64,000 nt of DNA, taken from Bacteroidaceae bacterium (GTDB taxonomy: Bacteria; Bacteroidota; Bacteroidia; Bacteroidales; Bacteroidaceae). Location: positions 1 to 64,000 of the forward strand of contig JAGAQH010000020.1 in assembly GCA_017622815.1 (NCBI GenBank), given 5' to 3'. Both the position numbers and the translations under genes were made by a program. Below, piece by piece: positions 1 through 7,641 of the stretch. The notes under the pieces are model-generated. The model made no database searches, had not been told where the DNA came from, and saw only the letters and a list, made by a program, of their open reading frames with translations. The stretch's first letter is position 1, and each line of letters starts with the position of its first letter.

Positions 1-60
1 GAGGGGAGTGGTTACAACTGACCGATGGATGACACCAGTCAATGTATGAACAATAATTTA

Positions 61-178
61 CATACCCCCTCCGCGCTCCGCGCTCGTCCCCCTGACTCAG
101 AGGGACAGTCAGTTACAATAGCATCCAACTTTCTCCCTCTGAGACAGGGGGAGTACCACGAAGTGGGGAGGGGGTATG
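61..178. repeat. Large imperfect inverted repeat (CATACCCCCTCC element)
   Basis: The left arm begins CATACCCCCTCCGCGCTCCG and continues to a GTCCCCCT...AGAGGGACAG segment. The right arm returns as CTCTGAGACAGGGGGA and closes with GGGAGGGGGTATG. The same element recurs at 10321-10451 with better preserved arms. Open frames across it only translate the repeat, and I see no gene in 1-461. The first ~24 bases of the window are the end of a reverse-oriented start-module repeat, as found after other genes of this cluster. Confidence 0.75.
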
Positions 179-367
179 ACAATCTTGACTCCACACAAAC
201 AACAACCCAAAACAATAATTACGAGATGTTGAAAAAGGTTATAAATTAGGTTAGAAGACGCCCTTGCCCTCCAGTTTTGATGGGGGGCAAGGAAAAGAAG
301 CACAACAATGTAACAAAATAAACTCCAATCCCGTTATTAGCATAAAACACTATTCATCAACAATAAT

Positions 368-537
368 AACAAATCACCAAAATCCTACTCACCCTCCAGT
401 ACATTCTACTCCCCTCCATACAGGGAGGGGTAAGGGGGTGGGTCCTTAAATCATCACAAATATGCAAAATCACAATCAATCACAATCCCCAGTACATCAT
501 ACTCCCCTCCCCTGTGGAGGGGTAAGGGGGAGGGTCC
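368..537 (+). repeat. Two tandem copies of the 'start-module' repeat
   Basis: Cores lie at 392-445 and 489-537. Each reads CCAGTACAT, then two to four bases, then TACTCCCCTCC, a short loop and a GGAGGGG-type return arm ending GGGTCC. Between them lies ATCACAAATATG, whose ATG (462) opens the first permease gene, so the second core is translated in frame. Related copies flank every ABC gene in the first 11 kb. Confidence 0.85.
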
Positions 538-3086
538 GTTGGGGAGGACTTCTTACCAACTCACTCGCCACCGCATGGCGCAACCTGCTCAAGTACAAGG
601 TGCAGAACATCATATCCATTGCCTGTCTGGCGGTGGGTGTGGTATGCTTTGCCGTGGTGTTCCAGGTGGGAAGTGCTTACCTGAAGGAAATGTATTACAC
701 AAAATACGACACAGGACGACCTGTATTCCACTTCTACGAAATGACCGAGGAGGAATACAAGAATTACACCCCTTCCGCCGAAAATAACTTCGAGCCAGAG
801 CCACCAAAGATGTATATCACGGATTCTTTTGTTGAAAAGCTCTACAACTCGGAATTGCCGGCTATGCGCGAATTGCATGGTTATGATATTTGGCTAATAG
901 AGGCAAAATTTGAAGATGGTACTGACATTGACAAAACTTGTTATACGGGCACAATTACTTGTTCGCCACGCTTCTTTCATTATCAGAAGTATCGCTCAGC
1001 AATTACCGGCCAGATTATTCCCGAACTGAACGAAGGCGAAATTCTCATCACCGACCAATTACGTGATCAGGTTTATGGCAAAGATGTGGACCCACGTGGA
1101 TTTCATGTAAGCGGATCCCTAACCAAAGAAGAAATCAATGGGGTCATATCCGATGTGCTTAACACAAAAGAACGCAGTAATCGTATAATGAACAAAGACA
1201 TCATCTTGTGCCATAAAAACTTTATCGTTAAGAATAATCTTGCTTTCTTTAAACAATACGCACAAATAGAACTGAACGAAGGTTATACGGCTGAGGATAT
1301 GCATGAACAGCTTGCCAGCGCCTTTCCTGAATACTATGTGAAATTGCAACAGCCCGACTTTGACTGGCAAACATTTTCAATCCTGGGCATCGTTCTCCTG
1401 CTTGGAGGCAGTGTGTTGCTCATTGGTGTAACAGGGTTCCTGAAGATGCAGTTGCAACTCTTTGGGCTACGCTCGCGCGAAATGGCATTGCGCCGAACGA
1501 TGGGTGCCAAGCCTCGACATCTGTATGGGTTGTTTATGGCTGAAATAGTCCTTGTATTTGCCATCACAGCCTTAGTGACTTCATTCATTACCATTCAACT
1601 TGTTCACAATGCACTGCCCATTATACAAAGCGTAAATGAAAATTTCGTGATTGACACCAGCCAATTGGTAGAGACAAGTTTGTGGATTTGCCTCGTCACT
1701 TTGGCTGGATCAATTGTCGTAGTTATCTGTTCCGTTTATCGCCAGGTGCACAGCCCTGTAGGAATGCGTGTGGGGCGTAGCGGAAGTCCGCGAACCGTAG
1801 GGCAAAGCATCATGATCTGCATTCAGTTTATCATCAGCATGCTGCTCACCTTTGCCGTGCTGGGAGCATTCTACATACTCAATGAATTGGCAGATGCCAA
1901 GTATGGAGGAGTGGAGGAGGACAAGGCACCTTACCGCAATGTGATTATGACGGATCTTTGGACAATGGACGAGAAATTTCCCGGCTTTAAGGATAAACTG
2001 ATGCAAACAGGACTTGTGGAGCATATCGGTAAGTATTATTATAGTCCGGGGCATACTTACGGAACCGAATACGACAAGGAACTTTTCGTACGCACCCGTT
2101 TAATGCTAAACGAGAATAGAGATACTATCTATGGAGTCGGCGTACTTACAACCGACGAGGAGACCCTGGATTTGCTCAAAGTGAAAATTACCGCAGAAAA
2201 ACCAACAGACGAGAAGCTTCAGGCCGTCACATGTGCCCTCTACGTGCGTAGCGAAGAAGTGGAACGTTTGCGTGAGAAATGGAATTTGCCCATAAGCAGT
2301 GATGTGCAGACGCGCAACCTCTACCGTGGTAATGATTACACACTCATTGGTTATGCTATGTCGTTGATGGGGAGCAGAACAGATTCTTACGGTGTTCCAT
2401 CCTATTGGGTAATAGAACCCGACGCATATCGCGAAAAAACTGTATGGTGTGTCCAAATACCTAATATTAAGACCTATGGTCCCACTGACCATTACCTGAT
2501 ATTCCCTAAGGAAGGTAAGTATAATGAGGTGAAGGAAGCCATTACCGATATGTATCGCGAGGTGAAACCGGATGACATGAATCCGTTGAATGTAAATGAC
2601 CTCTACGAAACATGGTTCAAGGAGATCCGCTTGATTGAAATGATGCGTAAACTCTGCTTCATGCTAGTCGTTGTGTCCATCTTATGTATCATGGCCAGTG
2701 TGTATTCGGCCATTTCACTCGAATCGCGTGGCAGACAAAAGGAGGTGGCTTTGCGCAAGATTCATGGTGCACACACGCGCGACATCATCCATTTGTTTGG
2801 CAATTACTACCTGCGCTTGCTCGGCATCAGTGCTCTTGTTGTCAGCATAGTGTCACTGCCCTTTATCATTATGCTTGTCAACAATGCTAATCTCATGACT
2901 GAGATGGCACTGGCCACCCAAAATATGGATTATGTGAATAGTTTTGACACAACAGATTGGATAATGATTCTACTCTACCTCCTGCTCTCTATCCTCATCG
3001 TTGCATCCATCACCCTGCTGACCATAGGCAACAAGATATACCGCGTCAGCCAGATAAATGCGGCGGAGGTGGTGAAGAAAGAGTAA
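462..3086 (+). CDS. ABC transporter permease, MacB/FtsX type (first of four)
   Basis: An 874-residue membrane protein with the usual duplicated FtsX layout of MacB-like exporters. TM1 spans about 48-70 and is followed by a large extracytoplasmic domain to about 300. The first FtsX domain covers about 305-425 and carries the motif EMALRRTMGAKPRHL near 341-355. A further TM lies at 450-473. The second FtsX domain covers about 726-860 and carries KEVALRKIHGAHTRDI. Such permeases pair with a LolD/MacB-class ATPase, here encoded at 6500-7174. Residues 9-30 are translated repeat DNA. No ATG, GTG or TTG occurs in frame between the repeat and TM1, so the upstream ATG at 462 must be used unless a non-canonical start operates. 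Substrate is unknown. It closely resembles the next permease and probably arose by duplication. Confidence 0.9.
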   Translation: MQNHNQSQSPVHHTPLPCGGVRGRVRWGGLLTNSLATAWRNLLKYKVQNIISIACLAVGVVCFAVVFQVGSAYLKEMYYTKYDTGRPVFHFYEMTEEEYKNYTPSAENNFEPEPPKMYITDSFVEKLYNSELPAMRELHGYDIWLIEAKFEDGTDIDKTCYTGTITCSPRFFHYQKYRSAITGQIIPELNEGEILITDQLRDQVYGKDVDPRGFHVSGSLTKEEINGVISDVLNTKERSNRIMNKDIILCHKNFIVKNNLAFFKQYAQIELNEGYTAEDMHEQLASAFPEYYVKLQQPDFDWQTFSILGIVLLLGGSVLLIGVTGFLKMQLQLFGLRSREMALRRTMGAKPRHLYGLFMAEIVLVFAITALVTSFITIQLVHNALPIIQSVNENFVIDTSQLVETSLWICLVTLAGSIVVVICSVYRQVHSPVGMRVGRSGSPRTVGQSIMICIQFIISMLLTFAVLGAFYILNELADAKYGGVEEDKAPYRNVIMTDLWTMDEKFPGFKDKLMQTGLVEHIGKYYYSPGHTYGTEYDKELFVRTRLMLNENRDTIYGVGVLTTDEETLDLLKVKITAEKPTDEKLQAVTCALYVRSEEVERLREKWNLPISSDVQTRNLYRGNDYTLIGYAMSLMGSRTDSYGVPSYWVIEPDAYREKTVWCVQIPNIKTYGPTDHYLIFPKEGKYNEVKEAITDMYREVKPDDMNPLNVNDLYETWFKEIRLIEMMRKLCFMLVVVSILCIMASVYSAISLESRGRQKEVALRKIHGAHTRDIIHLFGNYYLRLLGISALVVSIVSLPFIIMLVNNANLMTEMALATQNMDYVNSFDTTDWIMILLYLLLSILIVASITLLTIGNKIYRVSQINAAEVVKKE

Positions 3087-3110
3087 AGACCAAACCAAAC
3101 AGACCAAGCA

Positions 3111-3158
3111 GACCCCTCCCCAACCCTCCCACAAGGGGAGGGAGTGGTTACAACTGAC
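3111..3158 (-). repeat. Reverse-oriented start-module repeat after permease 1
   Basis: It reads GACCCCTCCCCAACCCTCCC, then ACAAGGGGAGGGAGTGG and TTACAACTGAC. It is the inverse of the repeat seen at gene starts and lies 25 bp after the stop codon. Equivalent copies follow permease 2 (5900-5943) and the ATPase (7199-7244), and the end of one is at position 1, presumably after a gene left of the window. Confidence 0.8.
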
Positions 3159-3185
3159 TAATGACATAATAATCAACTAAGAAAT

Positions 3186-3417
3186 TCATTAACTGACTTT
3201 ATCCCCAGTACATTCTACTCCTGTCCGCGCGTCGCACAGGAGTGTGCTCCCCTCACAAGGCACAGATGGACATTCAGTCCATCTTCTAAAGACCTTGTTC
3301 GCCACTTGTGGAGGGGTAAGGGGGAGGGTCCTCAATTTATCGCAAATATGAACAATCAATCTCAATCCCCAGTACATCATACTCCCTCCCCTTGTGGGAG
3401 GGTATGGGGAGGGGTCT
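3186..3417 (+). repeat. Two start-module repeats, the first interrupted by an insertion
   Basis: The first copy (3204-3331) begins normally with CCAGTACATTCTACTCC. It is then broken by about 70 bp holding short hairpins (CTCCTGTCCGCGCGTCGCAC..., GATGGACATTCAGTCCATC) before the right half GTGGAGGGGTAAGGGGGAGG resumes. ATCGCAAATATG follows, with its ATG at 3348. A second, intact copy lies at 3369-3417 and is translated in frame in the next gene. Confidence 0.75.
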
Positions 3418-5888
3418 TCTTCTTTCACCATCTAAAGACCTCATGGCGCAATCTGCTCAAGTACAAGGTGCAGAACGCCATTTCCATTGCCTGTCTGGCC
3501 GTGGGTGTGGTGTGCTTTGCCATCACCGTGCTGATGATGTCAAACTCTGCACGCAACATATACTTTAATGTGTTTGACGATGGCATAGCAACCTTTTATT
3601 GTGACGATGTACCCTGTTCCAAGTGGGAAGAAGCCGTAAAGCAGGGAAAAGTGGAGCATGCAAAACTGGATGCCAAATTCTTCAATCGCATGATAGAAAT
3701 GGACCTTCCTGCTTTCAAAGAATTTCATGGCAGTCGTCCATACATTGGCAAAGCTTTCTCGTTTGACGATGGTACAGAACAACCCAAACTTTGCGATGCT
3801 TGGCTGAAATACACTTCTCCCAATTATTTGCATTACCTTTGGTATCGTTCTGCCATCACGGGTAAGCGTATCCCTGAGTTGCAGGAGGGCGATGTTCTTA
3901 TCAGCGACGTCCTGAGCGAAAAACTCTTTGGTAAGGGCACAGACCCTCGTGGTTTCACTCTCCTGGATGAAATCGATGGAAGCCAACATACCATACGCGA
4001 TGTGGTCAATGTTACGGAGCGTGTAGAGAACTTTGAGAACAATGCCATTTACTATATTAAAAAGAATATCACGGAAGGTGAATGGGCTCAGCCGGTTGAA
4101 ACCTTCAGTATTGAAATAGCAGAAGGGTGTACCAAGGATGAATTGCTCAAACAGTTGCAAGCAGCCTTTCCCGAATACACTATTACAATGCCGGATTTGT
4201 CCATAAGTTTGAATCAAAGAATTGTTAACATCGGTATGATTCTGGTTGTGCTGATACTTGGTGGCAGTGTGCTCACCATCGGTTTGATGGGATTCATGAA
4301 GATGGAATTGCAGATATTCTCGCTCCGTGCTCGCGAGATGGCATTGCGCCGCACCATGGGTGCCAAGCCTCGCCACCTGTTCATGCTCCTGGGCATAGAG
4401 GTGCTTATCGTCTTTGCTCTCACTGCCTTGGTTGCGGTGACACTGACTTCGTTCCTGGCAGAATATGCCATCCCCATTGTCCGCAACCTAAACAAAGACA
4501 TGCTGTTCGATGTAGCCCTAATCATGCGCATTGAGTTGTGGTTGGCTGTCATCACCTTCGTCCTTGCCATGCTTATGGCATACGTCAGTGTCCATCGTCA
4601 GTTGCATGCCCCAGTGGGCCTACGTGTGGGTCGTAGCCAGAGCGTAAACACCAAGGGGCAGAGCTTTATGCTGGGCACACAGTTTGTAGTGAGCATGATA
4701 CTGACCTATGCCGTGCTTGCTGCCTTCCAGGTTTTCAGCATTATTGAAAAGGATGAGAACGGAGGCATCAAGGACAATCCATCTATCTACAAGGATGTGA
4801 TCAAGGCACCTCTAAGCTTAGTCCACATTGCTCCTGATTTTGTACAGGAACTTTCTCTCAATCCCGACGTGGAGGATGTGGCATTCTGCATCTGGAACAC
4901 TTGTCAGACCGATGGTACCAATCGCGATGAAACCCTGGTGCGCAACTATTCCAATTTTATGCTTACAGAAGATATTGTCATTAGTTATGGCTACAGTTAC
5001 CTGACCAGCGGAGAGAACCTTATTGACCAGCTTCAGATAGAAGTTACTCCCAACCTGCCCAGCGACACTGCCGTCCACAAGGATTACACCGCCATATATG
5101 CGCGCACCGAGCAGGCAGAGCGTCTGCGCCGGAAGTGGAACCTGGATGTGAGCCGCGATGCCGTCACACGTCCTCTGTACCAGCAGCGCTCATACACGCT
5201 CATCGGCTATGCTCCCTGCTTGAAAGGATACCGTAGTAAAATCCCTGCCACTCCTTCATATTGGATGCTGGACGAAGAAGTCAATTGGAAAGACTTTACG
5301 GAAGGTCGCGAACGTAGTGACTTTGGTGTCGAAACCTTCTACTACATCTTCCCCAAGGATGGTAAATATAATAAGGTAAAGGATGCCATCACCGAAATCT
5401 TCCGCGAGGCGCAACCCGGCTATATGAACGAGCCGCCCATTCAAGACCTCTATGAAGAGTGGTTCAAGTCTGTGCGTATGATTGAAATGATGCGCCAGCT
5501 CTGCCTGATTCTCGTCATCGTCTCCATCCTCTGCATCGTGGCAAGCGTGTATTCCGCCATTGCGTTGGAGAGCCGCGGACGCCAGAAGGAGGTTGCCTTG
5601 CGAAAGATTCATGGTGCACACACGCGCGACATCATCCTGCTCTTCGGCAAGTATTACCTGCGCCTGCTCGCTATCAGTGCCGTAATTGTCATTGTCGTTT
5701 CCAGTGCCGTCATCACCGTGGTACACGTCTATAATCCCGATTCGGGCATCAAGAATGACCTCCCCTGGCTCATCCTCTATCTCATCCTCGCCATCCTCAT
5801 CGTCGTGGCCGTCACCCTGCTGACCATCAGCCACAAGATATGGAAGGTGAGCAAAATCCATCCGGCGGAGGTGGTGAAGAAGGAGTGA
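3348..5888 (+). CDS. ABC transporter permease, MacB/FtsX type (second of four)
   Basis: An 846-residue permease closely similar to the upstream one. TM1 lies near residues 43-64. The first FtsX domain starts near 294 and contains EMALRRTMGAKPRHL. The second starts near 715 and contains KEVALRKIHGAHTRDI, followed by the last TM pair. An ATG at 3306 also opens the frame, but I chose 3348 because it sits in the same CAAATATG context as the starts of permeases 1 and 4. Residues 6-25 come from the repeat at 3369-3417, and no canonical start codon follows the repeat before TM1. It probably works with the ATPase at 6500 as an exporter or lipoprotein-handling complex in the inner membrane. Substrate unknown. 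Confidence 0.9.
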   Translation: MNNQSQSPVHHTPSPCGRVWGGVFFFHHLKTSWRNLLKYKVQNAISIACLAVGVVCFAITVLMMSNSARNIYFNVFDDGIATFYCDDVPCSKWEEAVKQGKVEHAKLDAKFFNRMIEMDLPAFKEFHGSRPYIGKAFSFDDGTEQPKLCDAWLKYTSPNYLHYLWYRSAITGKRIPELQEGDVLISDVLSEKLFGKGTDPRGFTLLDEIDGSQHTIRDVVNVTERVENFENNAIYYIKKNITEGEWAQPVETFSIEIAEGCTKDELLKQLQAAFPEYTITMPDLSISLNQRIVNIGMILVVLILGGSVLTIGLMGFMKMELQIFSLRAREMALRRTMGAKPRHLFMLLGIEVLIVFALTALVAVTLTSFLAEYAIPIVRNLNKDMLFDVALIMRIELWLAVITFVLAMLMAYVSVHRQLHAPVGLRVGRSQSVNTKGQSFMLGTQFVVSMILTYAVLAAFQVFSIIEKDENGGIKDNPSIYKDVIKAPLSLVHIAPDFVQELSLNPDVEDVAFCIWNTCQTDGTNRDETLVRNYSNFMLTEDIVISYGYSYLTSGENLIDQLQIEVTPNLPSDTAVHKDYTAIYARTEQAERLRRKWNLDVSRDAVTRPLYQQRSYTLIGYAPCLKGYRSKIPATPSYWMLDEEVNWKDFTEGRERSDFGVETFYYIFPKDGKYNKVKDAITEIFREAQPGYMNEPPIQDLYEEWFKSVRMIEMMRQLCLILVIVSILCIVASVYSAIALESRGRQKEVALRKIHGAHTRDIILLFGKYYLRLLAISAVIVIVVSSAVITVVHVYNPDSGIKNDLPWLILYLILAILIVVAVTLLTISHKIWKVSKIHPAEVVKKE

Positions 5889-5899
5889 GGAAGGAGAGG

Positions 5900-5943
5900 A
5901 CCCCTCCCCGACCCTCCCACAAGGGGAGGGAGTGGTTACAACA
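5900..5943 (-). repeat. Reverse-oriented start-module repeat after permease 2
   Basis: ACCCCTCCCCGACCCTCCCA followed by CAAGGGGAGGGAGTGG and TTACAAC, starting 11 bp after the permease 2 stop. It has the same orientation and position relative to the gene as the copies at 3111 and 7199. Confidence 0.8.
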
Positions 5944-5950
5944 GCAGTAG

Positions 5951-5970
5951 GGACACGGCATGCCGTGTCC
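5951..5970. repeat. Single REP-like palindrome
   Basis: A perfect 20-bp palindrome GGACACGGCATGCCGTGTCC in the context GTAG-palindrome-GAAAC. It is a lone copy of the element that occurs elsewhere as inverted doublets (6299, 10184, 61640). Confidence 0.85.
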
Positions 5971-6048
5971 GAAACAAACACGAAACGGACAATAAAACTT
6001 CTCATGCGAACACCATCCATACCGTCATTAGGCCACACACAGTTTCCC

Positions 6049-6250
6049 AACGGGGAAACTCCTGTTCTCTCACGGGGAAACTCCAGTTCTCTCACGGGGA
6101 AACTCCAGTTCTCTCACGGGAGGACTACAATACTCTCACGGGAGCACAGGCTCAGTACCACCGTGTCGGTACTCCGGTACTTACACGACGGTACTCCAGT
6201 ACCTACACGTCGGTACTCCAGTACCGATTATGCGGTACAGAAATCGGTAC
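6049..6250. repeat. Two adjacent 22-bp tandem repeat arrays
   Basis: Array 1 (about 6049-6135) repeats CACGGGGAAACTCCAGTTCT at a 22-bp period, with starts at 6071, 6093 and 6115. Array 2 (about 6155-6250) repeats CGGTACTCCAGTACCTACAC at a 22-bp period. Both share an ACTCCAGT core set in a short inverted repeat (AACT-CC-AGTT and GGTACT-CC-AGTACC). There is no coding sequence in 5889-6499. The stretch is repeat DNA throughout. Confidence 0.8.
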
Positions 6251-6298
6251 TGGAAAGCATTGGCTGGATAAACGGGAAACGGAGCAAAAGCACTGTAG

Positions 6299-6367
6299 GG
6301 ACACGGCATGCCGTGTCCGAAAAACAAAGTTATCATATCAAGCAGGCGGACACGGCATGCCGTGTCC
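6299..6367. repeat. REPIN-like doublet of the 20-bp palindrome
   Basis: Palindromes at 6299-6318 and 6348-6367 are separated by 29 bp. The flanks are mirror images: TGTAG precedes the first and CTACA follows the second. The whole unit can therefore fold as one long hairpin. Confidence 0.85.
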
Positions 6368-6430
6368 CTACAACGAGCAAAACAATACATTAACAAATAA
6401 CTAAACATTATTCATTAACCAAGACTTTAA

Positions 6431-6482
6431 CCTCCAGTAGTATATACTCCCCTCCATACAGGGAGGGGTTGGGGGTGGGTCT
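6431..6482 (+). repeat. Start-module repeat before the ABC ATPase gene
   Basis: CCTCCAGTAGTATATACTCC, then CCTCCATACAGGGAGGGG and a terminal GGGTGGGTCT. It ends 17 bp before the ATG of the ATPase. Here only one copy is present and it lies wholly upstream of the start, so it is not translated. Confidence 0.8.
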
Positions 6483-6499
6483 ATCATTATTTTACAACT

Positions 6500-7174
6500 A
6501 TGCTAACATTAACAAACATCAAGAAGGTCTTCAAGACCGACGAAGTGGAAACCTGGGCTTTGCAGAACGTGAACCTGGAAGTGAAGAAAGGCGAATTCGT
6601 GGCCATCATGGGTCCTTCGGGTTGTGGCAAGTCTACCCTGCTGAACATCCTTGGCCTGCTGGACACACCCACAGAGGGTGCGTACATACTGGACGGCAAG
6701 GACGTGAGCCAGATGAGCGAGGACGACCGTACCGACCTGCGCAAGGGCAAACTGGGCTTCGTGTTCCAGAGTTTCAACCTCATCGACGAACTGAACGTGT
6801 CGGAGAACGTGGAACTGCCCCTGCTCTATATGGGTGTGCCCAAGAAGGAGCGCCGCCAGAAGGTGAAGGAGGTTATAGAGCGCGTGGCCATGACACACCG
6901 TGCACAGCACTTCCCCTCGCAACTCTCCGGCGGTCAGCAGCAACGTGTGGCCATAGCACGTGCCGTTATCTCACGTCCCCACATCATCCTGGCCGACGAG
7001 CCTACGGGTAACCTCGACTCCAAGCACGGCAAGGAAGTGATGGACCTGCTCTGCGAACTGCACAAGGAGGGCACCACCATCATCATGGTAACACACTCCC
7101 AGCACGATGCCAACTATGCCGACCGAATAGTAAACCTCTTCGACGGCGAGGTGGTGAGCGAGGTGGAAATGTAG
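6500..7174 (+). CDS. ABC transporter ATP-binding protein, LolD/MacB class
   Basis: A 224-residue nucleotide-binding subunit with every expected motif: Walker [10 protein letters not shown] (38-46), Q-loop Gln90, signature LSGGQQQR (142-149), Walker B IILADEP (162-168), and the switch His199. Length and sequence fit the LolD/MacB/FtsE group, which energises FtsX-type permeases. It is the only ATPase among four permease genes here and lies between permeases 2 and 3, so it probably serves several of them. Substrate is unknown, and no membrane-fusion protein or outer-membrane channel is encoded nearby within the window. Unlike the permeases, its start ATG lies after the repeat, so the N-terminus is normal. 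Confidence 0.95.
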   Translation: MLTLTNIKKVFKTDEVETWALQNVNLEVKKGEFVAIMGPSGCGKSTLLNILGLLDTPTEGAYILDGKDVSQMSEDDRTDLRKGKLGFVFQSFNLIDELNVSENVELPLLYMGVPKKERRQKVKEVIERVAMTHRAQHFPSQLSGGQQQRVAIARAVISRPHIILADEPTGNLDSKHGKEVMDLLCELHKEGTTIIMVTHSQHDANYADRIVNLFDGEVVSEVEM

Positions 7175-7198
7175 GGAGCGGACCAAACAAACCCAGCA

Positions 7199-7244
7199 GA
7201 CCCCTCCCCAACCCTCCCACAAGGGGAGGGAGTGGTTACAACTG
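7199..7244 (-). repeat. Reverse-oriented start-module repeat after the ATPase
   Basis: GACCCCTCCCCAACCCTCCC plus ACAAGGGGAGGGAGTGG and TTACAACTGG, starting 24 bp after the ATPase stop. It has the same placement as after permeases 1 and 2. Confidence 0.8.
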
Positions 7245-7255
7245 GCCAACAGTAG

Positions 7256-7609
7256 GGACACGGCATGCCGTGTCCGAAACAGAGTCACAAAAACAATGTA
7301 GGAGGTAATTAAACTGCCTCGCCTACATCTCCCCTCTGCGCTCTCTCGTCGTAACGAAGTTTGCGACCCCTCCAGCGCCAGCGTAATACACTAAAGAAAA
7401 TATAAAACTCTGCGCTCTCGGCGTAATCTGCGTGCAAAAAAATCATAACCGCTCTCAAACAAACCTCACGCAGAGAGCGCAGAGGACGCAGAGTAGCAAA
7501 GCAAACAACGCTGTCGCTGGATTAGTCGCTCGCTTCGCGCGACAGAGAACGCAGAGACGAACAGAAACGGAAAACATAATCAATCATGCGGACACGGCAT
7601 GCCGTGTCC
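7256..7609. repeat. REPIN-like doublet split by a nested CGCAGAG-type repeat cluster
   Basis: Palindromes at 7256-7275 and 7590-7609 have the inward flanks of an ordinary doublet: GAAACAGAGTCACAAAAACA after the first and ATGC before the second. They match the intact doublet at 10184-10250. Instead of ~27 bp, 314 bp separate them. The insert carries a TGTAGG...CCTACA hairpin (7299-7328) and CTCTGCGCTCTC / CGCAGAGAGCGCAGAG inverted copies (about 7334-7352, 7410-7433, 7470-7495, 7545-7560). The first 70 codons of the frame open from 7432 run through this DNA and are judged non-coding. Confidence 0.75.
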
Positions 7610-7641
7610 CTACAAGCAAGCGAACTATACCTTATTTATAT

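Noticed and set aside
25..249. Open frame at the left edge
   Set aside because: It translates the CATACCCCCTCC inverted repeat and has no protein character.
462..600. Internal start for permease 1 after the repeat
   Set aside because: No ATG, GTG or TTG is present in the permease frame between the repeat and TM1. The ATG visible in this region (in CCGCATGG) is out of frame.
5932..6393. 153-codon frame between permease 2 and the ATPase
   Set aside because: It runs through the palindromes and the two 22-bp arrays, so its product is only translated repeats.
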